NCBI GenBank assembly: GCA_020445665.1
Contig: JAGRGD010000304.1
Location: 1 to 54,060, forward strand
Reading direction: 5' to 3'
Origin: Rhodocyclaceae bacterium
GTDB lineage: Bacteria > Pseudomonadota > Gammaproteobacteria > Burkholderiales > Rhodocyclaceae
DNA length: 54,060 nt
Part shown: positions 28,617 to 35,412 of the stretch, piece by piece
How positions within the stretch are numbered: position 1 is the first letter of the stretch
How the letters are laid out: each line of letters starts with the position of its first letter
Notes under the pieces: generated by a model
What the model was told of the DNA's origin: nothing
Database searches by the model: none
Seen by the model: only the letters and a program-made list of their open reading frames with translations
Made by a program: the position numbers and the translations under genes

Positions 28617-29200
28617 TCGCCGCGAGCGACCTGCCCCGCCTCAAGTGGCCGCTCCTCGCGATCGGGCTCGCTGTCGCCGTCGCAGCGGCCCTGGTATGGA
28701 CCATCGATCAGCAGCGTGCCCGCGGCCTGACCGCCCTGGCCGACGCCCAGCGCGCCTATCGGGAGGCTCACGCCCGCTACATCGGCGCCCAGCGCGATGA
28801 GGATCTGCTCCGGGACGTCCTCGGCCGCTTCTCGATGCTCGAGCTGCGCGGTCTGGTGGGCGAGGAGCGGCGCCTCGACTGGGTGGAGCGCATCCGCAAT
28901 GCCCGCAGCAGCGCGGGGCTCGCGCAGCTCGACTTCGAGCTGCGACCGAGGCGCTCGCTGGGCCCCGTGCGGGCCGGATCGCTCGAGATGACAGCGAGCA
29001 CCATGCATCTCTCGACGTCCGTCCGGCATGAGGGGAAACTGTTGCAGTTTCTCGATACCATTCTCGATGAGAACAGCGCGGCACCCCGCATCGCCCATTG
29101 CCGTATGGCACGGGGTGAAGACGACGAGAGGGAGCGCGCCCTGGAGGTCGAATGCAATCTGGACTGGATCACCATACGCAAGACGGACCCCGCGTCATGA
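28613..29200 (+). CDS. MshJ/PilO-like inner-membrane pilus protein
   Basis: This 195-residue protein starts at a GTG that overlaps the preceding stop by 4 nt. One N-terminal transmembrane helix (about 13-32, LAIGLAVAVAAALVW) is followed by a helical region (about 40-105) and a short alpha/beta periplasmic domain. That is the PilO/GspM-like layout expected for MshJ. The identification is by architecture and order; no diagnostic motif was recognised. Confidence 0.6.
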   Translation: MIAASDLPRLKWPLLAIGLAVAVAAALVWTIDQQRARGLTALADAQRAYREAHARYIGAQRDEDLLRDVLGRFSMLELRGLVGEERRLDWVERIRNARSSAGLAQLDFELRPRRSLGPVRAGSLEMTASTMHLSTSVRHEGKLLQFLDTILDENSAAPRIAHCRMARGEDDERERALEVECNLDWITIRKTDPAS

Positions 29201-29565
29201 GGCGTAGCCACCTGACCCTGGCGCTCGCCATCGGCTGCCTGGCGGGGCTCGCGGGCGCGGCCGAACCGGACAGCTTCGGCCGCCTCTTCTTCAGCCCCGC
29301 CGAGCGGCTCGAGCGCGATCGCCCTCGAGCCGAGGCCCCTGCTGCCCCCGTCGTCGCAGCCCCGATCGACCTCGGCCCGATGCGCCTGGACGGCATCGTG
29401 CGCCGCAGCGACGGCACCACGGTGATCTGGATCGACGGCGCGCCGGCTGAGCCGTCGGCCGCGGTGGTGGGCCAGGATGGCCGCAGCGCGACCCTCGCCT
29501 TGCCCGACGGCCGCCAACACCACCTGCTGGTGGGGGAATCGGTGCTGCCCGACAGCAGTCGATGA
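29197..29565 (+). CDS. Small exported pilus-locus protein (MshK/PilP-like)
   Basis: This 122-residue protein has a signal peptide (HLTLALAIGCLAGLAGA, cleavage near AGA-AEP). The mature part has an Ala/Pro-rich linker and a short beta-rich C-terminal half with LDGIVRRSDGTTVIWIDG, which resembles the GspC/PilP homology-region pattern. ATGA overlaps occur on both sides. The role as MshK is inferred from gene order. Confidence 0.6.
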   Translation: MRRSHLTLALAIGCLAGLAGAAEPDSFGRLFFSPAERLERDRPRAEAPAAPVVAAPIDLGPMRLDGIVRRSDGTTVIWIDGAPAEPSAAVVGQDGRSATLALPDGRQHHLLVGESVLPDSSR

Positions 29566-30725
29566 GGGACCAGCAGGGTTTCATCCTGCCGCTCCTGCTC
29601 GCCCTGCTGTTTGTCGGCGGTCTGCTCTACCACTTTGATGCCGAGCGCCTCGCCACCGACCTCGAGCGGACCCGCCTCGAGCGCACACGCAGCGCCCTCG
29701 CCGAGGCCCGCGAGGCCCTGATCGCCCACGCCATCACCTACGACCTGACCCACGCCGCCACCAACCCGCGCCTCGGATTGCTGCCCTGCCCGGATGCCAA
29801 CGGCGATGGCAGCGCCGACGGGGCCTGCGACGGCAGGGACGAGGCCTCCCTCGGCCGCCTGCCCTACCGCACGCTGTCCCTGCCGCGCATCCTGGACGGC
29901 GACGGGGAGTGCCTGTGGTATGCAGTGGCCGGCCGTATCAAGAACAACCTCGCCAGCGACGCCTCCCTCAACTGGGACACGCCGGGTCAATTCACCCTGA
30001 CCGGACTCACCGGCGCGGACCTGCTGGGCGGCGCACCGAACCGGGCGGTGGCCGTCCTGATTGCCCCGGGCAAGCCCCTCGCGGGCCAGATCCGCGGGGT
30101 CGGCACGGCGGTCTGCGGGTCGGGCAGCGCAGCGGCCGGCGAGCGCACCGCGTACCTCGAAGGCACGCCCGCGATGGCCACGCCAGCGATGCTCACGATC
30201 CAGCAAGGGGACCCCCGATCCGCGACCAACAACGACGTGGTGGCGTGGATCACGATCGACGATATCTACGACCGAGCGTCACGGATGAGTACCTTCGGCC
30301 CCTACCTGGGCACGATCACCGATGCCATCGCGGCCAACCATCTGGCCATTCCCCTGCCTGGCCCGAACGGCGAAGCTCTGCCGACCGGCGACACCGGTTT
30401 CATCGGCCCGGTCGGCCCGGTGGACGCAGAGGACATGGCCCGCCGGTATCTCGACTGGCAGGCCATGTACCACTATCTGCGCTGCGCGCCGAACGGTGCC
30501 GGCGTGATCCCTCAATGCATGGAACTGGCCGGTGCGCCCTGCCGGGCCATCCTGGCGTTTGGCGGCCGGCGAACGACCGGCCAGACCCGACCCGGTACGT
30601 CGCTGGCCGACTATTTCGAGGACGCCACCCTCGACGCGCTCACCAGCGCGCCCCACACCTTCGACGGGCCGACCGACTGGAACCCGTCTGCGCCCGAAGC
30701 GGACATCCTCCGATGCCTCAACTGA
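29562..30725 (+). CDS. Large pilin-like protein without Glu5, probable minor (tip) pilin
   Basis: This 387-residue protein starts MRDQQGFILPLLLALLFVGG, a prepilin-type leader with a G/F cleavage point and a hydrophobic helix. The Glu at mature position 5, needed for ordinary pilin polymerisation, is replaced by Leu. Large size and loss of Glu5 are features of GspK/PilX-type tip pseudopilins. A segment ALIAHAI...LPCPDANGDG...GRLPYRTLSLP is shared in weaker form with the next gene, so the two are related. Several Cys residues suggest disulfides. It overlaps the next gene by 13 nt. No firm family name can be given. Confidence 0.65.
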   Translation: MRDQQGFILPLLLALLFVGGLLYHFDAERLATDLERTRLERTRSALAEAREALIAHAITYDLTHAATNPRLGLLPCPDANGDGSADGACDGRDEASLGRLPYRTLSLPRILDGDGECLWYAVAGRIKNNLASDASLNWDTPGQFTLTGLTGADLLGGAPNRAVAVLIAPGKPLAGQIRGVGTAVCGSGSAAAGERTAYLEGTPAMATPAMLTIQQGDPRSATNNDVVAWITIDDIYDRASRMSTFGPYLGTITDAIAANHLAIPLPGPNGEALPTGDTGFIGPVGPVDAEDMARRYLDWQAMYHYLRCAPNGAGVIPQCMELAGAPCRAILAFGGRRTTGQTRPGTSLADYFEDATLDALTSAPHTFDGPTDWNPSAPEADILRCLN

Positions 30726-31405
30726 CCTCGCGCCATGCGCGCCCCCCGCAGGGTGGATTCACCCTCGTCGAACTGGCCGTCACGCTGCTCGTGGTAACCA
30801 TCCTCGCCAGCATGCTGCTGATCCCGCTCACCGGCCGCGAGGCAATCCGCACGCGACAGGAAACCGGTCGCCAGCTCGAAGCGATTCGTGAGGCCCTGAT
30901 CGGCTACGCCATCATCCACGGTTCGCTACCCTGCCCGACCCACGAAACCAACCCCGCATCGGTCGATTATGGGCTGCCCGACGCCAGCTGCAACCAGACT
31001 GTCGAGGGTTACCTCCCGTGGCGGATCCTCGGCCTGCCACAGACGGACGCCTGGGGCGTGACGCGGCTGGCGCCCGGAGATCCCTGGCTGGGCTACTGGC
31101 GCTACCGGGTCGTCCCCATTCTTGCAGTGGATGGCACCCCGATCCAGGCCACGACAGTCCCCGACCTCGACCTCGACGTGCGCGACGTGGTGACCGGGCA
31201 GCTGATGGTGGACGACAAGGCACTCGCGGCGCTGGTGTATTCGACCGGTCCGGATCGCACCGCGAACGGAGACAACGCGAGCTTTGAGGCCGGTGCCAGT
31301 GCGATCTACAGCATGGGCGGCCCGACGACGACTTTCGACGATCAGCTGGCATGGATCAGTCATCCCGAACTGATCGCCCGCCTGGCGGCCGCCGGCCGGC
31401 TCTAG
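30713..31405 (+). CDS. Type IV pilin-like (prepilin) protein with the LPCP...GYLPWRILGLP signature
   Basis: The protein has 230 residues. The prepilin leader ends in PPQG, followed by GFTLVELAVTLLVVTILAS with Glu5 present. After the alpha-1 helix come EALIGYAI, LPCPT, GYLPWRILGLPQTDAWG and YWRYRV. The pattern resembles the alpha/beta core of pseudopilins. It is last in the pilus operon; 87 bp with a promoter-like element follow before the cyclase gene. No prepilin peptidase gene is in the window, so processing must rely on one elsewhere. Confidence 0.78.
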   Translation: MPQLTSRHARPPQGGFTLVELAVTLLVVTILASMLLIPLTGREAIRTRQETGRQLEAIREALIGYAIIHGSLPCPTHETNPASVDYGLPDASCNQTVEGYLPWRILGLPQTDAWGVTRLAPGDPWLGYWRYRVVPILAVDGTPIQATTVPDLDLDVRDVVTGQLMVDDKALAALVYSTGPDRTANGDNASFEAGASAIYSMGGPTTTFDDQLAWISHPELIARLAAAGRL

Positions 31406-31474
31406 GGTCTGTCTGCGTAGGCGCGGCCGCACATCGGAAACGATTGCTCAAGCACGGCCGGGATCGGCAGCACG

Positions 31475-31480
31475 TATAAT
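31475..31480 (+). promoter_or_regulatory. Candidate -10 element of the adenylate cyclase gene
   Basis: A perfect TATAAT lies 12 nt before the GTG at 31493 and 27 nt before the in-frame ATG at 31508. No good -35 is seen at 16-18 nt. Transcription would begin near 31487, leaving only about 5-20 nt of leader and no clear ribosome site. Confidence 0.45.
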
Positions 31481-31492
31481 CCGGTCTCCCCC

Positions 31493-32791
31493 GTGAACAC
31501 ACCCCCTATGCGCCAGGCCCCCCTCGCCGAGGCCGACGGGGCCGCGAGTTACTCGGCGCGCCTCCGCAATGCCGGCATCCTCCCGACCGACGACGACGAC
31601 ACGCGCCTGTCGAAGTCGCTGCTGGTGTTTGCCACCGGCTTGGTCAGCGTCGCCGCCGGCCTGTGGCTGCTGATCTACTGGAGCATGGGTCCGCGACTCT
31701 CATCGACCCTGACCCTGACCTTCCAGCTGCTGCTCGCAGCCAATCTGGCCCTCTATCTGAAGAGTGGTCACTTCGCCTGGTTCCGACTGACGCAGCTGGC
31801 GCTGTTCCTGTTCTTTCCCTTCGTCGCGCAGTGGAGCATCGGCAACTTCATCACCGGCTCCGGCCTGATCCTGTGGGGATTGCTGGCCCCGATCGGCGCC
31901 GCGTTATGCATGGGTGCGCGGGAGTCCACGCCATGGTTCTTCGCCTACCTGTTCCTCACCGGCCTGACCGGCTTTTTCGACTACTACCTGGCCGAACTGG
32001 CGAGCCCCGAAGCGGCGCAGATTCCGATCCGCACCTCGGTGGTCTTCTTCGTGCTGAACTTCGCCACCATCTCGATCATCGTCTATGCGCTGCTGCGCTT
32101 CTCGATCGGGCAGAAGCGCATCGCCGAGGACCGCCTGCGCCAGGCCCATACCGACCTTCTGGAGGAGCAGGCCCGCTCCGAACGCCTGCTCCTCAACATC
32201 CTGCCGGCGCCGATTGCGCGTCGGCTCAAGGACAGCAACGAGACGATTGCGGACGGATTCCCGGAAGTCACGGTGATGTTTGCGGACATCGTCAACTTCA
32301 CCCAGCTCGCCGGTGACATGACCGCCCAGCAGGTCTTCCGGATGCTCAACGGCGTGTTCTCGCGCTTCGACGAACTGGCCGACGAACAAGGCCTCGAGAA
32401 GATCAAGACGATTGGCGACGCCTACATGGTCGCCGGCGGGCTGAGCCAGGGGCAGAGCGACGCGCCGGCGGCCATAGCCCGCCTGGCGCTCGCCATGGGC
32501 GACGCGGCGCGTGCCTGCGATGCGCACCCCGAAGTGGCCCTGCGCATCGGGATCTGCACCGGCCCGGTGGTGGCCGGCGTGGTCGGTCGCAAGAAGTTCA
32601 TCTACGACCTGTGGGGCGACACGGTCAATATCGCGAGCCGGCTCTCGTCGGAGGGCAAACCCGGCGGCATCCTGTGCGACGCGCGTACCCGGACACTGCT
32701 CGCTCAGTCCTTCCGCTTCGACTCGCCCGAGGTGGTCTCGCTCAAGGGCAAAGGCCCTGTCACCATCAGCCGGCTGCTCGGCCCCTGCTGA
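31493..32791 (+). CDS. Membrane-anchored class III adenylate cyclase
   Basis: The protein has 432 residues from the GTG, or 427 from the ATG at 31508. About five to six membrane helices (42-200) lead into a coiled segment (about 205-235) and a class III cyclase domain (about 255-430). Metal ligands D265 (FADIVNF) and D309 (GDAYM) are present. The base-selecting pair is K305 (EKIKTIG) and D372 (YDLWG), the adenine-type combination rather than the Glu/Cys of guanylate cyclases. N379 and R383 for the transition state are also present. The product should therefore be cAMP. Its 3' end overlaps the convergent kinase gene by 88 nt. It sits within the pilus locus; cAMP control of pili is known elsewhere, but the link here is inferred. 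Confidence 0.88.
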   Translation: MNTPPMRQAPLAEADGAASYSARLRNAGILPTDDDDTRLSKSLLVFATGLVSVAAGLWLLIYWSMGPRLSSTLTLTFQLLLAANLALYLKSGHFAWFRLTQLALFLFFPFVAQWSIGNFITGSGLILWGLLAPIGAALCMGARESTPWFFAYLFLTGLTGFFDYYLAELASPEAAQIPIRTSVVFFVLNFATISIIVYALLRFSIGQKRIAEDRLRQAHTDLLEEQARSERLLLNILPAPIARRLKDSNETIADGFPEVTVMFADIVNFTQLAGDMTAQQVFRMLNGVFSRFDELADEQGLEKIKTIGDAYMVAGGLSQGQSDAPAAIARLALAMGDAARACDAHPEVALRIGICTGPVVAGVVGRKKFIYDLWGDTVNIASRLSSEGKPGGILCDARTRTLLAQSFRFDSPEVVSLKGKGPVTISRLLGPC

Positions 32792-34488
32792 GACGACAGG
32801 CGCGACAGTTCGATCACCACATCGCCTGGCTCGTTGCGGAGCAGCGTCAGCCGGTAGCCCGCCCGCTGCGCGAGCCGGGAAGCCTGATACAGGCCCATGC
32901 CGAAGCCCTGTTCCGAGCGCACGGGCTGGAGCAACAACACCTTCGCAAGCTCCGGCGGTATCGCACTGCCCGCGTCGGATACCCGAAGCCGCCCGCTGCC
33001 GTCCAGTTCGACCTGAATGCCAATGCCCGGCTCGAGTCGGCGCTTGGCGATCGCGTTGTGCAGCAGGTTGTCGAGGCAGGAGTCGTAGAGCTCCCGAGGC
33101 ACCTCGGAATCGGCCGGGCCCAGATCCGCGAGGAAGCGGATCCGCTGGCCCTCATGGCGGGCACAGGCCTCCTGCCACCAGTCGGCGATATTGACCTGAG
33201 TCAGAGAAGTCTCCTCGGGCTGCCGGAGCTTCTCCAGCGTGTTCTCCAGGCGGGCCGTGATCTGCGGCAACTGGCTGCGCAGCAGTCGCTGCAGGGCCGT
33301 CGCGTCGGCATCCGGGCGCGCCGCGGCGAAGCACAGAGTGCTCAGTGACTGCAGCAGGTTCTTGACGTCGTGGGTCAGTCGCGCGCCGGTCTCGTGCACT
33401 GCCGTCTCGAAGGACTTCACCTGCAGCAGACGGGTCTGGCATTTCTCGCGGTAGAACTCCGCAAGCACCAGCAGCATCAGGTTGTACTGCCACTGGAGTC
33501 CTTCCACCGGCCGACGGCTGAAGGACAGGGTGACCTCGAGCCCGACATGGTGGTAGGTCTCGCAGTGCCCGCCCTCCCGCCCGAAGCGCTGCGCAACGGC
33601 ATCGCTCTCGTTGCGCCAGCTGCCGCCCAGCACGCCGGGAAAGCGTTGCAGATCCTGCATGGCCTGCGCCAGAAAGACGTCCGGATCCTGCTGCTCGACG
33701 ACCAGCCGCGACAGGTCCTGCAGCCAATGCTCGAACGACAGCCCGGATGAGAGCATGCGTCGCGACAACTGGATGCCCAGTCCAGCGTGCCCCACCCGCG
33801 GATGCCACGCCCAGGCCAGCACGAACAGGGCCGACGCCATGCCGAACAGCGCCAGGGCGAGGGACCGGAAATAGGGCAACTGCTCGACCTGCATCAGGGC
33901 CAGGGTCCCGAGCAGGGTCACGGCGAGCACCAGGAAGATCATCAGTGCCGAGAGCAGGTCGATGCCACCGAGCGTGCGCGGATCGAAATCCGCCTCCACC
34001 GGAAAGAAGGCAATCGCCAGGGCCATCAGCGGCAGGCCAATGCGGGTCAGCAACGAGAACTGGGCCAGTTCCTCAGCCGGTACGTCCAGCACGTCGGGCA
34101 GCAGGACCAGCACCATGAACAGCATCAGCAGACCCAGCGCCAGCAGATAGGGCAAGCGGCCAGCGGTCGACGCCGCGATAAAGGAACGTCCACCAATCAT
34201 CGCCGTGATGACCATCACCCAGGCGGCCAGGAGGCCGGATGACATGGCCAGCAGGAAGCCGGTCAGCACCGCGAACAGCAGCATCAGGTCCACCGTACCC
34301 AACCGGTAGTTGGGGCGGACGACCGGCTGCCACAGCAGAAACAGGCCCAGGTGTACGAGGATCAGGTAGCGCCCGGCCTCGCTGGCGGGCCCACTCGCAA
34401 AGCCGGCGACGAGCACGAGCAGCGACGCTGACAGCAACAGCTGCCGACGCTCGATCAACTCTGCCACGCGTTCCTTCAGTCGTGTCAT
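32704..34488 (-). CDS. Membrane sensor histidine kinase, PrsK-like
   Basis: The protein has 594 residues from the ATG at 34488. About seven membrane helices (18-228) are followed by a GAF-like region (about 250-345) and a kinase core with the phosphoacceptor H373 in LTHDVKNLLQSL. The ATPase has an N-box (LDNLLHNAI), a G1 box (VSDAGSAIP) and a G2 box (GFGMGLYQA). The layout and the HDVKNLLQ-type H-box resemble PrsK kinases of PEP-CTERM systems, which pair with PrsR regulators such as the one at 18071. No receiver gene is adjacent. It is divergent from the pilin gene at 34727 and convergent with the cyclase gene. Confidence 0.85.
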   Translation of the reverse strand: MTRLKERVAELIERRQLLLSASLLVLVAGFASGPASEAGRYLILVHLGLFLLWQPVVRPNYRLGTVDLMLLFAVLTGFLLAMSSGLLAAWVMVITAMIGGRSFIAASTAGRLPYLLALGLLMLFMVLVLLPDVLDVPAEELAQFSLLTRIGLPLMALAIAFFPVEADFDPRTLGGIDLLSALMIFLVLAVTLLGTLALMQVEQLPYFRSLALALFGMASALFVLAWAWHPRVGHAGLGIQLSRRMLSSGLSFEHWLQDLSRLVVEQQDPDVFLAQAMQDLQRFPGVLGGSWRNESDAVAQRFGREGGHCETYHHVGLEVTLSFSRRPVEGLQWQYNLMLLVLAEFYREKCQTRLLQVKSFETAVHETGARLTHDVKNLLQSLSTLCFAAARPDADATALQRLLRSQLPQITARLENTLEKLRQPEETSLTQVNIADWWQEACARHEGQRIRFLADLGPADSEVPRELYDSCLDNLLHNAIAKRRLEPGIGIQVELDGSGRLRVSDAGSAIPPELAKVLLLQPVRSEQGFGMGLYQASRLAQRAGYRLTLLRNEPGDVVIELSRLSSQQGPSSRLMVTGPLPLSETTSGESKRKD

Positions 34489-34549
34489 GCCAGCCGCCCA
34501 AACCCTGCATCCCGCTGCCATTTTACGGAGTCGCCATCCCGGCGCACCC

Positions 34550-34606
34550 TGTCGACGCCTCGACAAGGTGTCGAAAAATCGTCAGGCAAGTGTCGAAATC
34601 TCGACA
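34550..34606. promoter_or_regulatory. Twin palindromes TGTCGA-N4-TCGACA, probable activator binding sites
   Basis: Two identical-arm palindromes lie at 34550-34565 and 34591-34606, 41 bp apart (about four helical turns), with a further half-site TGTCGA at 34569-34574. They are in the 238-bp divergent region between the kinase and pilin genes, about 75-131 bp upstream of the predicted pilin transcription start. This is the normal distance for sigma-54 enhancer sites. The binding protein is not known; the PrsR-like regulator is the best candidate. Confidence 0.7.
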
Positions 34607-34654
34607 GATGACAGCAAAATTGGGATTCCCCACCCAGAATCCGTATCCAGTTCT

Positions 34655-34670
34655 GCGCACGGATATTGCT
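34655..34670 (+). promoter_or_regulatory. Candidate sigma-54 (-24/-12) promoter of the orphan pilin
   Basis: GCGCACG at 34655-34661, then 4 nt, then TTGCT at 34666-34670 match 14 of 16 positions of the consensus TGGCACG-N4-TTGCW. The -12 GC is intact; the -24 GG reads CG, a weakness. Transcription would begin near 34681, 46 nt before the ATG. Confidence 0.5.
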
Positions 34671-34726
34671 TATTACACAATATAACAACATCACGCGCCA
34701 CGCCCTGGCGCCTGCGAGAACCCACC

Positions 34727-35365
34727 ATGAAACGCACCCAAGCCGGCTTCACCCTGGTCGAGATCGCCGTCGTTCTGGTCATCATCGGCCTGCTCCTCGG
34801 TGGCGTGCTGAAGGGCCAGGAGCTCATCAACAGCGCCAAGGCGAAGAGCCTGATCAACGACTTCCGCTCGGTGTCGACGATGATCTACGCCTTTCAGGAC
34901 CGTTTCCGCTTCCTGCCCGGCGACGATCCCAAGGCCGACGCCCATCTGGGCACCGGCATGCTCGCCACGACGCCGGCCGGCGCCCAGGGCAACGGACGCA
35001 TCGAGGGCGCCTGGGACTCCGCTACCAACACCGACGAGTCCTTCCGCGTCTGGCTGCATGTGCGCACGGCGGGCCTGACCACCGGCCCCGTGGTCCTGAG
35101 CGACCCCGACTACATCCCGAGAAATGCCGAGAATGGTCCGATCGGCGTGACCGGCGTGGCGCCGTTCACCGGCATGGCCGGCTCGTTCTTCGTCTGCTCG
35201 GGGCGCATCAACGCCCGCTTCGCCCGCCAGATCGATGCCGCCCTGGACGATGGCGTCACCAACACCGGCATCGTCCGCGCCGGCACCACCGGCGGCAACG
35301 CGACGGCGCTCGCTCCGTCCAACGAAGGCGACGGCAACGTCCACACCGTTTGTGTCTCCTACTGA
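34727..35365 (+). CDS. Type IV pilin-like protein (prepilin N-terminal domain), orphan pilin of the locus
   Basis: This 212-residue protein has a very short leader KRTQAG, then FTLVEIAVVLVIIGLLLGG with Glu5. LKGQELINSAKAKSLINDF and the FRFLPGDDP motif follow, typical of a family of betaproteobacterial pseudopilin-like proteins. Two C-terminal Cys residues could form a disulfide. It stands alone, divergent from the histidine kinase, behind paired palindromes and a -24/-12-like promoter. It may be the abundant pilin subunit, since separate strong regulation fits a major subunit, but that is inference. Confidence 0.82.
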   Translation: MKRTQAGFTLVEIAVVLVIIGLLLGGVLKGQELINSAKAKSLINDFRSVSTMIYAFQDRFRFLPGDDPKADAHLGTGMLATTPAGAQGNGRIEGAWDSATNTDESFRVWLHVRTAGLTTGPVVLSDPDYIPRNAENGPIGVTGVAPFTGMAGSFFVCSGRINARFARQIDAALDDGVTNTGIVRAGTTGGNATALAPSNEGDGNVHTVCVSY

Positions 35366-35412
35366 CGCGCTCCGCGGATCGCCGACGTAACCGGCCAGCC
35401 GGGGTCGCACCC

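Noticed and set aside
18071-31405. A general (type II) secretion system instead of a pilus
   Set aside because: The MshL/MshM/MshN/MshE/MshG order, the MshEN motif in the ATPase and the lack of gspC/D/G-type genes fit an MSHA-type pilus better.
31493-32791. Guanylate cyclase
   Set aside because: The substrate-selecting residues are Lys and Asp, the adenine pair, not Glu and Cys.
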